Part shown: one piece after another, positions 1 to 8,769 of the stretch | How positions within the stretch are numbered: the stretch's first letter is position 1 | Layout of the letters: each line of letters begins with the position of its first letter | From: CBEUVQ01 sp965546615 | GTDB taxonomy: Bacteria > Bacillota > Desulfotomaculia > Desulfotomaculales > Desulfohalotomaculaceae | Assembly: GCA_965546615.1 (NCBI GenBank) | Contig: CBEUVQ010000002.1 | Location: 49,576-113,575, forward strand | DNA length: 64,000 nucleotides | Direction of reading: 5' to 3' | Program-made: the position numbers and the translations under genes | Notes under the pieces: model-generated | What the model was told of the DNA's origin: nothing | Database searches by the model: none | The model's input: the letters and a program-made list of their open reading frames with translations, nothing else

Positions 1-156
1 ATTAACTTCCACAAATCCAAACCCTTTAGATCTGCCTGTTTCCCGATCGGTAATTACCCGGCTGGAAACAACCTGACCATATGGTTCGAATGCTTCGGCT
101 AATTGCTCAGACCTGACGGACCACGGCAAATTGCCCACATACAGTGTGCGCGCCAT
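1..156 (-). CDS. RRM-domain RNA-binding protein (partial, 3' end outside window)
   Basis: The first 52 residues are visible and the rest lies before base 1. The start begins MARTLYVGNLPW, which contains an RNP2 motif (LYVGNL), and residues 42-50 (RSKGFGFVE) match RNP1, the two RNA-contacting strands of an RNA recognition motif. A ribosome-binding site (AAAGAGGTGA) precedes the ATG at 156. Small single-RRM proteins of this kind are common in bacteria and are thought to bind RNA, sometimes in cold adaptation. The role here is unknown. It lies downstream of nadD on the same strand. Family assignment is confident and function is not. Confidence 0.85.
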   Translation of the reverse strand, partial: MARTLYVGNLPWSVRSEQLAEAFEPYGQVVSSRVITDRETGRSKGFGFVEVN

Positions 157-265
157 TTTGGTCACCTCTTTCCCTGTACTGCTTTGTTAATATTCAAGGT
201 TTACTATATTATTTGCAGTATGAAAAGCAGTAATTCAGATATTCGCACGCACAATTTTCCACACT

Positions 266-868
266 TTACAGGTAAAGGTTGTGCTGAAGAATATAGTCTT
301 CAACCGGCTCCGGTAGCAGATATTTAATTGGTTCCTTTTCACGCACCCGGCGGCGAATGTCGGTACTGGAAATTGCCAACGCCGGAATATAAATAGGCAC
401 TATTTTTTGAAAATAAACATCCGGCAGCATATGTAATTTTTCTTGTAAATTTGTAATATCGTATCCCGGCCGGGTAGCAGCTACAAAATAACACAATGAA
501 AGCAGCTCTTCTACATTTTTCCAAGTAATAATTTCTAATACCGCATCCGCACCGGTAATAAAGTACATTTTCTCCGGTTGATAGCGTTGGTGCAGCGTTT
601 TAACGGTATCAATAGTATAAGACAGGCCGGTGCGATTAATTTCTACAGTAGATATTTCAAAAAAACGATTGGATTGAATGGCCAATTCAGTCATTTTTAA
701 TCTATGTTTAACAGCAGATATGTTTTTATCTTTTTTATGCGGTGGCCGGGCAGCAGGAATAAACAGCACTTTATCGCATTGAAACTCATGACGCACTTGC
801 TCGGCAACCACTAAATGCCCATAATGAATGGGATCAAAGGTTCCGCCCATGATAGCTAATGACTTCAT
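266..868 (-). CDS. nadD: nicotinate-nucleotide adenylyltransferase
   Basis: This enzyme adenylylates nicotinate mononucleotide to deamido-NAD in NAD biosynthesis, in the cytoplasm. The 200-residue protein has the family-typical length. It starts with the nucleotidyltransferase motif GGTFDPIHYGHL at residues 8-19, and its C-terminal region carries ISSTDIRRR, the second signature that contacts ATP. In many Firmicutes nadD lies just downstream of obg, followed by yqeK and rsfS. Here an unrelated plus-strand small gene lies between obg and nadD, and an RRM gene follows. A 17-bp palindrome lies 26 bp upstream of the start and could be a control site. Confidence 0.95.
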   Translation of the reverse strand: MKSLAIMGGTFDPIHYGHLVVAEQVRHEFQCDKVLFIPAARPPHKKDKNISAVKHRLKMTELAIQSNRFFEISTVEINRTGLSYTIDTVKTLHQRYQPEKMYFITGADAVLEIITWKNVEELLSLCYFVAATRPGYDITNLQEKLHMLPDVYFQKIVPIYIPALAISSTDIRRRVREKEPIKYLLPEPVEDYILQHNLYL

Positions 869-893
869 TTAATATCACCTATATTAGTATATT

Positions 894-910
894 TTCTTAT
901 CAGATAAGAA
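894..910. promoter_or_regulatory. perfect 17-bp palindrome upstream of nadD
   Basis: Two 8-bp half-sites, TTCTTATC and GATAAGAA, flank a single A. The palindrome sits 26 bp upstream of the nadD start, in the gap shared with a divergent small gene. The size and symmetry suit a dimeric repressor operator. I do not recognise the cognate regulator. Confidence 0.4.
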
Positions 911-1074
911 TGGACAACCATAGACATTATCCACTAATCGCAAAAATTTATCAATACTAACTTAAAAGTATTTGTTAAAAGTGCCATTACTTGCAAAAAG
1001 GGCTGCAGCATTTAATGTTGAATATTAAACAAAGTTAGGGTGTAAATCTTAAAAGTATGAAGGGAGTATTTTTA

Positions 1075-1356
1075 GTGCGTAGTTATTTGTATCCTACTTT
1101 CACGCTGGATAATGAAAATTTTGAACGGGCTCTACCGATAGCGCTGTCGTTGTCCAAAAAATTCCAATTACCCTGCCGCATTTGGAAATCAGGTGATTGG
1201 TTTGCCATTTCTTTTCAAGATAAGGCAATAAATCATGGCTTTTATTATTCCCATCAACACGAAAATGATCTTCGCGCGGCTTTTGAAAGATATGCTGATT
1301 TTAAACTTATTTATGCCAAAGAAAATATTTTTGCCCAAGGTAAAGATTTGGTGTAA
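1075..1356 (+). CDS. small uncharacterised protein
   Basis: I do not recognise this 93-residue protein. It is soluble-looking, with no signal peptide or membrane segment. Aromatic residues are frequent, and the middle is predicted as mixed strand and helix. The GTG start at 1075 is chosen because AAGGGAG lies nine bases before it; an in-frame ATG at 1057 would have no ribosome-binding site. It is one of very few plus-strand genes in the first 29 kb, standing alone between nadD and obg, and it ends at a shared bidirectional terminator. A real gene is likely because of the ribosome-binding site and terminator. Function is unknown. Confidence 0.6.
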   Translation: MRSYLYPTFTLDNENFERALPIALSLSKKFQLPCRIWKSGDWFAISFQDKAINHGFYYSHQHENDLRAAFERYADFKLIYAKENIFAQGKDLV

Positions 1357-1361
1357 AAGCT

Positions 1362-1408
1362 AAAAAGGGCTGCTGCGCAAACTGCTCAGTTCGCACAGCG
1401 GCCCTTTT
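1362..1408. terminator. bidirectional intrinsic terminator
   Basis: A long hairpin (AAAAGGGCTGCTGCGC paired with GCACAGCGGCCCTTTT) separates the convergent small gene and obg. A and T runs on either side let it act in both directions. Confidence 0.8.
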
Positions 1409-2678
1409 AATCCACATATTCAAATTCAAAATCTTTGATGCGCACCGTGTCTCCTTCAACGGCACCTGCTTCTCTCAGAGCTTTATAGATGCCCATTTTG
1501 TCCATAATACGGCCTAAGCGTTCTACAGACTGGTCGTTATTTAAGTCAGCCATTACTACATGCTTCTCAATTTCTTTCCCGCTGATTACAAAAACATCGT
1601 TTTCTTTTTTGATAACAAATCGCTGCTCCGGTTTATAGCGAATTACTTTTTCCTCTTCTGCCGCGTAGTCTTCCAATTCTTTGGGGATTTCCTTCAGCAG
1701 CTGACCGATTCTTAAGATCAGTTTATCCAACCCTTGGCCGGTAACGGCAGACACCGGAAAAATTTCATATTTGCCGCCCAGTTCGCGCTGCAGCTTGTTC
1801 AGGTTTTCCTGCGCCTGCAGAACGTCCATTTTATTGGCCGCAATCACCATTGGTCTTTGCGCCAGTTTAGGATCATATTTACTCAGTTCACTGTTGATGA
1901 CATAAAAATCCTGCAGCGGATCACGTCCTTCGCTGCCTGCGGCATCAATAACGTGCACTAAAACGCGGGTGCGCTCAACATGACGCAGAAATTCATGTCC
2001 CAAACCAACGCCGGCATGAGCTCCTTCAATTAAACCGGGTATATCGGCCATCACAAAACTTTCACCTTCAAACAGCCGGACAACACCTAAGTTGGGAACC
2101 AAAGTAGTAAACGGGTAATCAGCAATTTTGGGCTTAGCCGCCGAAACACTGGATATAATTGTAGATTTACCGGCATTGGGAAAGCCCACTAAACCAACAT
2201 CAGCAATCAGCTTCAGCTCTAAGCGCAGCCATCTTTCCTCTCCGGGTTCTCCTTTTTCTGCGATCGTCGGAGCTTTGTTTAAAGCAGTGGCAAAACGCAT
2301 ATTACCTCGACCGCCGCGCCCGCCTTTAGCAACAACCACTTTTTCGCCCGGTTTGACAATGTCAGCAATTAACTCATCCGTTTCGGCATCACGCACGATA
2401 GTGCCGACAGGAACGCGCAGAATTAAATCTTCACCGGAACGGCCATGCATGCCTTTGCCCATGCCGTGCCGACCCCGTTCTGCTTTAAAGTGACTTTTAT
2501 AGCGAAAATCCACTAATGTATTTAATCCTTCATCGGCAAGAAAAATCACACTGCCGCCGCGCCCTCCGTCGCCGCCCCAAGGGCCGCCTTCCGGCACATA
2601 TTTTTCACGGCGCATCGCTACACAACCATTTCCGCCGTCGCCACCTTTGACAAAAACTTTTGCTTTATCGTAAAACAT
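1407..2678 (-). CDS. obgE: GTPase ObgE/CgtA
   Basis: Obg is an essential GTPase linked to 50S ribosome assembly, the stringent response and, in Bacillus, sporulation. The 423-residue protein has the full three-part architecture: a glycine-rich Obg fold (about residues 1-158), a G domain with G1 GFPNAGKST, switch DIPGLIEGAHAGVGLG and G4 NKMD, and a C-terminal OCT domain (about 345-423). It follows the spo0B-like gene by about 70 bp, the classic rplU-rpmA-spo0B-obg order of sporulating Firmicutes. The stop codon lies inside the bidirectional terminator. No key residue is missing. Confidence 0.97.
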   Translation of the reverse strand: MFYDKAKVFVKGGDGGNGCVAMRREKYVPEGGPWGGDGGRGGSVIFLADEGLNTLVDFRYKSHFKAERGRHGMGKGMHGRSGEDLILRVPVGTIVRDAETDELIADIVKPGEKVVVAKGGRGGRGNMRFATALNKAPTIAEKGEPGEERWLRLELKLIADVGLVGFPNAGKSTIISSVSAAKPKIADYPFTTLVPNLGVVRLFEGESFVMADIPGLIEGAHAGVGLGHEFLRHVERTRVLVHVIDAAGSEGRDPLQDFYVINSELSKYDPKLAQRPMVIAANKMDVLQAQENLNKLQRELGGKYEIFPVSAVTGQGLDKLILRIGQLLKEIPKELEDYAAEEEKVIRYKPEQRFVIKKENDVFVISGKEIEKHVVMADLNNDQSVERLGRIMDKMGIYKALREAGAVEGDTVRIKDFEFEYVD

Positions 2679-2751
2679 AGATAACCACCTTACTGTGTTT
2701 AAATCATTACTTAGTATATTATGTACTTCCTTGCCGGATCATAGACCCTGC

Positions 2752-3309
2752 TTACTTAGGCACTGTGAGAAATATTTCAGCACGTTCGGCAGTTACCGCC
2801 ATCCCCACCTGAACACCTTGTCCCTTTAGGCTGCGGCAGTATTTCAGTTTATTCTGCAGATCGTAAACAGCATCTTCGGCCAATCCCGGAAAACGGAATT
2901 TAAAAACAAACTTTTTACCGTTTTCACTGAGACTGAAAAACAGCCGTCGATCTGCAATTTGGGGTGGTGAAAGTTCCTCTAAAGCAGCGTTGATGCATTC
3001 TTCCACCGCTGCCGCCAAAACCTCGCCCGGACAATTGCAGTTTTCCCCCATATCGGTGTTTATGTCAAAGATAAAATCCACTTGATGTTTATTTGCGTTA
3101 TTAACAGCCACCAAAAGCACCGCCTTTAACTCCGGCATCTGCATACGGGTGATCACACTTAACCTGCCCATATCCCGGCTGACTTGATTAATATAGTCGT
3201 GCAGCTTATCCACCTTATTTAATTGCAGTAGGCCGGAAATAACCTGTAAATGGTTTAAGAAATCATGGCGGTGCACTTGAACCACCTCTAATATTTCGCT
3301 TAATTTCAT
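2752..3309 (-). CDS. Spo0B-like phosphotransferase / sensor-kinase helical domain protein
   Basis: Spo0B passes phosphate from Spo0F to Spo0A in the Bacillus sporulation phosphorelay. This 185-residue protein carries the Spo0B-type alpha-helical hairpin near its N-terminus, with the phosphorylatable His in RHDFLNHLQVISG, followed by a degenerate kinase-like C-terminal domain without clear ATP-binding boxes. Position between rpmA and obg matches spo0B synteny. Many Clostridia lack a full phosphorelay, so its partners may differ from those in Bacillus. AAGGGG lies upstream of the ATG at 3309; a TTG at 3312 is an equal alternative. Family and synteny are clear, but the exact role is inferred. 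Confidence 0.75.
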   Translation of the reverse strand: MKLSEILEVVQVHRHDFLNHLQVISGLLQLNKVDKLHDYINQVSRDMGRLSVITRMQMPELKAVLLVAVNNANKHQVDFIFDINTDMGENCNCPGEVLAAAVEECINAALEELSPPQIADRRLFFSLSENGKKFVFKFRFPGLAEDAVYDLQNKLKYCRSLKGQGVQVGMAVTAERAEIFLTVPK

Positions 3310-3481
3310 CAAGCTTCATCCCCTTGACGTATAGTATAATTCTTCTTTTGAGGATATTCGATTAATTGGCTAATATTTCCTGCCGAACGATATACTTTTT
3401 TACATAAAGTGTAAGAACAGTTTTTTATTCCCGCTGTTTTATCAAAAGCGGCGTTTTATCTGCAGTGCCTTGACACTATAA

Positions 3482-3513
3482 AATAAAAACCGACCTCTTT
3501 TTTGAGATCGGTC
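3482..3513 (-). terminator. rpmA operon terminator
   Basis: On the minus strand a GACCGATCTC/GAGGTCGGT hairpin is followed by TTTTTATTTT, just after the rpmA stop. It ends the rplU-rpmA transcript before the spo0B-like gene. Confidence 0.85.
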
Positions 3514-3521
3514 TTGATTAT

Positions 3522-3794
3522 CTACTGAGCTGCAGCAGTGTTAGCTGGGTAAATGCTAACTTGTTTTCTGTCTCTACCTTTACGCTCGAACTTAACTACA
3601 CCGTCAATTTTGGCAAATAGTGTATCATCTCCACCCTTACCAACGTTAACGCCCGGGTGAATTTTGGTACCGCGCTGACGAACGATAATGCTGCCTGCGC
3701 TGACAGTTTGACCATCGAAACGTTTAACTCCCAGCCGTTTGGCTTCGGAATCACGACCGTTCCGTGAACTGCCTACCCCCTTCTTATGAGCCAT
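3522..3794 (-). CDS. rpmA: 50S ribosomal protein L27
   Basis: L27 reaches the peptidyl-transferase centre through its N-terminal tail. The 90-residue protein starts MAHKKGVGSSRNGRDS, so the functional tail is exposed directly after the initiator Met. Most Firmicutes instead make L27 with a short N-terminal extension that the Prp protease removes. Here the codon before ATG is an in-frame TAA, so no extension is possible, and no prp gene lies between rplU and rpmA (gap of 39 bp). GGAGGTGGG precedes the start. Product identity is certain. Confidence 0.97.
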   Translation of the reverse strand: MAHKKGVGSSRNGRDSEAKRLGVKRFDGQTVSAGSIIVRQRGTKIHPGVNVGKGGDDTLFAKIDGVVKFERKGRDRKQVSIYPANTAAAQ

Positions 3795-3833
3795 TTAAAC
3801 CCACCTCCTTTATAAAACGAGGTTATGCCTTCG

Positions 3834-4145
3834 TTAAGCTTCAATTTTTTCAACTACTACTTCAGTGAAAGGCTGACGATGGCCCTTCTTACGACGGTAA
3901 TTCTTCTTTGGCTTATACTTAAAGACAATAATCTTGCGCCCTTTGCCGTGACGCACTACTTTTAAAGTTACTTTCGCACCGTCTACAGTAGGAGCACCAA
4001 ATTTAACCTCACCGTTTTTTTCTACCATCAGCACTTTATCTGCAGCCAAGGTTTCACCTGCTTCTGCTGACAACCTTTCTACAAACAAAGTATCTCCTTC
4101 TTGAACACGAAACTGCTTGCCGCCGGTTTCAATAATTGCGTACAT
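3834..4145 (-). CDS. rplU: 50S ribosomal protein L21
   Basis: L21 binds 23S rRNA in the large subunit. The 103-residue protein has the standard start MYAIIETGGKQFRVQEGD and the basic C-terminal segment KYKPKKNYRRKKGHRQ. It is the first gene of a two-gene operon with rpmA, behind a strong vegetative promoter and a structured leader of about 100 nt. GGGGAGGTGT is the ribosome-binding site. In many Firmicutes a third gene (prp, ysxB) separates rplU and rpmA. It is absent here. Confidence 0.97.
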   Translation of the reverse strand: MYAIIETGGKQFRVQEGDTLFVERLSAEAGETLAADKVLMVEKNGEVKFGAPTVDGAKVTLKVVRHGKGRKIIVFKYKPKKNYRRKKGHRQPFTEVVVEKIEA

Positions 4146-4149
4146 TCAA

Positions 4150-4252
4150 TACACCTCCCCATTATCAGGACTCGCCGGCGAAGGTAGGCCGGATAAGCCG
4201 TTTATAACCTGTGCCGAGCGGTGGTCGTAAGTATTTACAGAAACACTTACAT
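4150..4252 (-). ncRNA. L21-type leader RNA
   Basis: The region between the promoter and rplU holds a TAAGTGTTT/AAATACTTA hairpin followed by GC-rich helices (CGGC, GCCGGCGA, GGCCGG). Firmicutes rplU operons commonly carry an autoregulatory L21 leader at this position. Assignment rests on location and foldability; I could not run a covariance model. Confidence 0.5.
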
Positions 4253-4258
4253 CTCAAC

Positions 4259-4286
4259 ATTTTATCATAGATGATGCTGTTGTCAA
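4259..4286 (-). promoter_or_regulatory. sigma-A promoter for rplU-rpmA
   Basis: On the minus strand TTGACA (4286-4281) and TAAAAT (4264-4259) are separated by 16 bp, upstream of the leader RNA. Confidence 0.7.
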
Positions 4287-4393
4287 GAAAAAAGCCAATC
4301 CACCTTAACTGCCAGGGCATTTACACACCTCAACGCGGCAGCAGTTTTTTGAAATACTGCATTTGCGGAAACAGCTGTGATCTTTCAGGCTTT

Positions 4394-6064
4394 TTACAAC
4401 AGCTTAGCCTTAGCGTAAGTGCGATAAGTTTTCCCTACTTCAACCAACACTTTTTCGCCGATCAATGCGCCGGCAGATTCGATATCTAAAATGTAGCCGT
4501 CAATGCGCGCAATGCCGTCATTAAGATTGGTGATATGTGGTTCTTCCACACGCACCTCCAATATCTCGCCGGTTTTCACCGGGGGATTGCCTACTTCCAA
4601 TTCTTCCTGCCCGTAGAGCGGTTTAATGTTGGTTTCTTCGATATGACAGTTTGCTGAGCCGCGTATGTACAAGTTCTTGCCGATATGCTGCTCAAATTCC
4701 TTTAAACCCGTCCCGCCGCTGCCGATAATGCGGGCCGCCACCTGCGGATGAGCTTCCACTAAAATTGCATCGGCAGCGGTAGTTTTTGCTGTCTCAGCAA
4801 TTTTTTGTTTTAACCGGATACTAACCGAGTCTTCTGATAACACTTTCCCCCTGCCTTCACAGTAAGGACAGGGTTTTTGCACTACCTCGTTAATGCTGGG
4901 GCGCACTTTTTTGCGCGTCATTTCTACCAAGCCGAGCTGGGTAATCCCTAAAATATTCGTTTTCGTTTTATCCTTTTTTAATTCTTCTTCCAGCTTCTGC
5001 AGCACCAGATGCCGGTGCTCTTCTTTCAGCATATCGATAAAATCAATTATGATAATGCCGCCAATATTGCGCAGTCTTAATTGACGCGCTATTTCCGCTG
5101 CGGCATCCAAGTTTGTTTTCAGCACGGTATCTTCTAAATTAGTGCTGCCGACATATTTGCCGGTATTGACATCAATTGCCGTTAATGCTTCAGCTTGGTC
5201 AATGACTAAATAAGCACCGCATTTCAACCAAACCCGGCGTTTCAAAACCTTATCAAACTCAGCTTCTATGCCCAGCTCTTCAAACAAATTTTCCCGGGAA
5301 TGGTGATGAACCTTTATTTTCAACTTCGGATCAATGATTTCGATTAATTCCAGCACCTTTTCATATTCATAGCGCGAATCGATAATTAAGCGATCAACAT
5401 CTTCACTGAAAGTATCTCTTAAAACCCGCTGCACCAGTTCCAAATCACGGTGCAGTAAATTAGGCACCGGTCCATGACTGGATTTGTTTTGAATTTTAAT
5501 CCAAAGTTTAGATAATAACCGCACGTCGTTTTTAATCTCTTCTTCGTCCATTCCTTCAGCAACGGTGCGCACTATTACTCCCATACCTTCCGGCTTCACC
5601 CGGGAGGCAATTTCTTTTAACCTTTCCCTCTCTTCTTCATCTTCAATGCGGCGGGATATGCCGATGTAGTCTACCGTTGGCATCAGCACCAAATACCTGC
5701 CGGGAAGGGTAATATGAGTAGTTACCCGCGGGCCTTTGCCGCCAATGGGATCTTTTACAATCTGCACGATGATTTCCTGACCCTGCCTCAGCACATCGCC
5801 GATATTAAGCGGCTCAACATGATGATGATCAACGCGGTTGGGCAGAGCATCCTCTACATATAAAAAGGCATTCTTCTCCAATCCAATATTCACAAAGGCT
5901 GCCTGCATGCCGGGAAGCACATTTTCCACCCGGCCTTTGTAAATATTACCAACCAAGCGCTGATTATGCGATCGCTCAATATATATTTCAACCGGCAGTT
6001 TATCTTCCAGCACTGCTACCCTGGTTTCTTCTTCTCCAACATTTACAATTATTTCTTTATACAT
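4394..6064 (-). CDS. rng: ribonuclease G/E
   Basis: This endoribonuclease cleaves single-stranded AU-rich RNA and matures rRNA ends. The 556-residue protein has an N-terminal S1-like domain (about 38-130, beginning GNIYKGRVENVLPGMQAAFV), the DNase-I-like catalytic region with metal-binding DVNTGKY and DFIDM, and the zinc-link CPYCEGRG that joins subunits. It lacks the long C-terminal scaffold of Escherichia coli RNase E, so it is G-like. It follows the two radical-SAM-associated genes, a gene order common in Clostridia. AGAGGATAG precedes the ATG. Confidence 0.93.
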   Translation of the reverse strand: MYKEIIVNVGEEETRVAVLEDKLPVEIYIERSHNQRLVGNIYKGRVENVLPGMQAAFVNIGLEKNAFLYVEDALPNRVDHHHVEPLNIGDVLRQGQEIIVQIVKDPIGGKGPRVTTHITLPGRYLVLMPTVDYIGISRRIEDEEERERLKEIASRVKPEGMGVIVRTVAEGMDEEEIKNDVRLLSKLWIKIQNKSSHGPVPNLLHRDLELVQRVLRDTFSEDVDRLIIDSRYEYEKVLELIEIIDPKLKIKVHHHSRENLFEELGIEAEFDKVLKRRVWLKCGAYLVIDQAEALTAIDVNTGKYVGSTNLEDTVLKTNLDAAAEIARQLRLRNIGGIIIIDFIDMLKEEHRHLVLQKLEEELKKDKTKTNILGITQLGLVEMTRKKVRPSINEVVQKPCPYCEGRGKVLSEDSVSIRLKQKIAETAKTTAADAILVEAHPQVAARIIGSGGTGLKEFEQHIGKNLYIRGSANCHIEETNIKPLYGQEELEVGNPPVKTGEILEVRVEEPHITNLNDGIARIDGYILDIESAGALIGEKVLVEVGKTYRTYAKAKLL

Positions 6065-6120
6065 AACTATCCTCTCCAGAGCAAGACTGACAGAGGCATC
6101 TCACCTAATTTCTCGGGCTG

Positions 6121-6813
6121 CTACCATAACTCTTTTCGCCCATTGCCATCTTCGCCATATAAGCCGGTGCGAAAAATTCGGCAGCATGCACAATCTATCG
6201 GTAACCCTGCCTTTTCTAATTCTTTTAAAATTTCCTCCGGGCGAACATTTCCCTGACTGCCGGTACGCAATTCCGCTTGTATCTGCAGTCCGTCTTCGTT
6301 CATTGCTGCCTTTAAAGCCAGTATTCCCGGACGAATGTCAGATGTTTTCACTTTACCTTTGACATTTCTCTGCACTAAAATTTCCGGCTGCTGCAGCAGG
6401 CGATCAATGATTTTTTCAATCTCGTCCGGTCCTACAGCAGAAGCGGTTGGGCATTCCATCCGATAAGCGGCCCGACTGATTTGGGACATTAACGGCTTTG
6501 CGTTATTGTCAATCTGCCGGACTGCCAAAATCTTAATGCCCCCAATTAAGTTTTCATTTAATCTCGTTATAATGTCCCGGTCGTCCAGTTTCTCAGTAAG
6601 CTCTATTTCTAAAAACTCTCGTTCGCCGGCAACTCCCACTGCCAGCGGTGAAGCAAAACTTATTTTGGGATGGGGATTAAACCCTTGAGAATAAGCCATC
6701 GGCAGTTTTGCCCGCCGACAGGCCCGCTCAAACAAACGCACCAAATCAAGGTGCGATAAAAAGCGCGCAGCGTCTAAAACCGATATCATCATTTTATACT
6801 TGGGCACTGTCAT
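6121..6813 (-). CDS. TIGR03936 family radical-SAM-associated protein (DUF2344)
   Basis: This family almost always accompanies the large B12-binding/radical-SAM protein, here its upstream neighbour. The two genes overlap by 20 bp, so translation is probably coupled. The N-terminus includes the family hallmark RFLSHLDLVRLFERACRRA and later QGFNPHPKISFA. Some proteins fuse both parts. The precise reaction is unknown, and a tRNA or ribosome modification role is only a suggestion. Start: ATG at 6813, or GTG at 6807, which has better spacing from GGGGG. Length (about 230 residues) is typical. Confidence 0.85.
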   Translation of the reverse strand: MTVPKYKMMISVLDAARFLSHLDLVRLFERACRRAKLPMAYSQGFNPHPKISFASPLAVGVAGEREFLEIELTEKLDDRDIITRLNENLIGGIKILAVRQIDNNAKPLMSQISRAAYRMECPTASAVGPDEIEKIIDRLLQQPEILVQRNVKGKVKTSDIRPGILALKAAMNEDGLQIQAELRTGSQGNVRPEEILKELEKAGLPIDCACCRIFRTGLYGEDGNGRKELW

Positions 6814-8659
6814 CACCCCCAAGCACAACCGGATTAATATTCATGCCGGGGCACAGCCCACATCCCGGGCACCTGCCGTTCCGGCAGTCATTGGTCGCTT
6901 TTTCGTCAACTGCCTTTTTGTGCTCTGAAATTAAATAGCGTTTACTTACCCCGGTATCAATGTGATCCCACGGCAGCACATCTTGGTAATCATAGCGTTG
7001 GTATGCATACCATTCAGGGTCCAAACCTTCATCAGCAAATGCTTGCAGCCAAGCCTCGTAATTAAACAGCTCGCTCCAGCCGTCAAAACGGCATCCCAGC
7101 TTAAAAGCCCGCTCAATTACCGCTCCCAGCCGTCGATCACCTTTAGACAGTGCTGCCTCTAAGAAGCTGGTTTTGGGGTCATGATAGTTAAACACAATGT
7201 GTTTATCCCGCAGTTTTTCTTTTAAATACGCTTGTTTTTTCTTCAATATTTCAATATGATCCTGCGGTTCCCATTGGAATGCGGTATGCGATTTGGGCAC
7301 AAAAGATGACGTGCCCACCGTCACTTTTAAACGCTTCCGCGAAACACCCTGTTCCTTTCCGATTTTAACCACTAATTTTGCAAGACGCGCAATACCGTCT
7401 AAATCCTCATAGGTTTCTGTAGGCAGGCCAATCATAAAGTACAATTTTATGGCATGCCAACCGGCGGCAAAAGCAGCGGTAACAGCATGTACCAAATCTT
7501 CTTCTGTTACCCCTTTGTTGATAACATCCCTCAGCCGCTGAGTTCCGGCCTCCGGTGCAAAAGTCAAACTGGAACGGCGTACGCGCTGCACTTCTTTAGC
7601 CAAGTCAATAGAAAAAGCATCTGCCCTCAGCGAAGGTAAAGAAACATTAACCCCTTTGTCTGAATGAGCATCCAGCAAATCCATGACCAGCGGACGCACG
7701 TTTGAATAATCCGCTGTAGAAAGTGATGTCAGTGAAATTTCATCATAACCGGTGTGTTTAATAATTTCTTCCGCTTGCTTCAACAGCGTCTGCGGATTTT
7801 TCTCCCGCACCGGCCGATACAATATACCGGCTTGGCAAAACCTGCAGCCACGGGTGCAGCCGCGCTGCACTTCCAGCATTACCCGGTCATGAACCGTGCC
7901 TAATGACGGCACAATGGGCCTGGTGGGAAAAAGAGCATTATCAACATCTCTTAACAAACGTTTGCGCACCTTTGCCGGTGCTTCCGAACGTGTAGGATAA
8001 ACCGCCTTTATTTTGCCGCTCTCATAGTACTCAACATTATAAAACGCCGGTACATAAATTCCTTCAATTGCAGCCATCTTAGCAAGCAGCTGCTCACGGC
8101 TTAAATTTTGGCGGCGGGCTGCTTTATAAGCATCGATTAGTTCATTAATCACTTCTTCCCCTTCGCCTAACACAAACAAATCAATAAAATCTGCAAGCGG
8201 CTCCGGGTTAAAAGCACAAGGGCCACCGGCAATAATCAGCGGCATGCTGTTATCCCGTTCGCTTGTTTTCAGAGGAAGTCCGGCCATGTCAATCATATTT
8301 AAAATATTGCTAAAAGTCATTTCATACTGCAGTGTAAAACCTAAAATGTCAAAATCACTTACCGGACGACGTGATTCCAGTGAAAATAAAGGAATATTAT
8401 GCTCCTTCATTTTTTCTTCCATATCTACCCAAGGTGCAAAAACACGCTCCATTAAAGCATCATTGCGGTCGTTTACCAGATTGTACAGTATTTGCAGCCC
8501 CAAAAACGACATGCCTATTTCATACACATCGGGAAACGCAAAGGCCATGCGCACATCTACTGAATGCCATTCTTTTTTTATTGAGTTCCATTCTCCACCG
8601 GTATAACGGGCAGGTTTCTGTACCTGTGGCAGTATTTTCTCTAATTCTTGCTGCATCAT
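6794..8659 (-). CDS. TIGR03960 family B12-binding domain/radical SAM protein
   Basis: The 621-residue protein has a B12-binding-like N-terminal domain and a central radical-SAM domain with the [4Fe-4S] cysteines in QRGCTRGCRFCQAG. A C-terminal cysteine cluster (CRNGRCPGCGLCPG) could hold another cluster or zinc. The family is widespread in Clostridia and has no established reaction that I know of. The start at 8659 (adjacent ATG codons at 8659 and 8656) follows AGGAGG; a farther upstream start would have no ribosome-binding site. It is cotranscribed with the DUF2344 gene and probably rng. Confidence 0.9.
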   Translation of the reverse strand: MMQQELEKILPQVQKPARYTGGEWNSIKKEWHSVDVRMAFAFPDVYEIGMSFLGLQILYNLVNDRNDALMERVFAPWVDMEEKMKEHNIPLFSLESRRPVSDFDILGFTLQYEMTFSNILNMIDMAGLPLKTSERDNSMPLIIAGGPCAFNPEPLADFIDLFVLGEGEEVINELIDAYKAARRQNLSREQLLAKMAAIEGIYVPAFYNVEYYESGKIKAVYPTRSEAPAKVRKRLLRDVDNALFPTRPIVPSLGTVHDRVMLEVQRGCTRGCRFCQAGILYRPVREKNPQTLLKQAEEIIKHTGYDEISLTSLSTADYSNVRPLVMDLLDAHSDKGVNVSLPSLRADAFSIDLAKEVQRVRRSSLTFAPEAGTQRLRDVINKGVTEEDLVHAVTAAFAAGWHAIKLYFMIGLPTETYEDLDGIARLAKLVVKIGKEQGVSRKRLKVTVGTSSFVPKSHTAFQWEPQDHIEILKKKQAYLKEKLRDKHIVFNYHDPKTSFLEAALSKGDRRLGAVIERAFKLGCRFDGWSELFNYEAWLQAFADEGLDPEWYAYQRYDYQDVLPWDHIDTGVSKRYLISEHKKAVDEKATNDCRNGRCPGCGLCPGMNINPVVLGGDDSAQV

Positions 8660-8769
8660 ATAGTCCTCCTTAGCAACGCAACTGATTCTTACTATGCTAT
8701 TATTTACCAAAAGGCACTTCTTAAAATATCTTAACATTATTCAATTCAACAAGAATTTGAAGATTCCTG

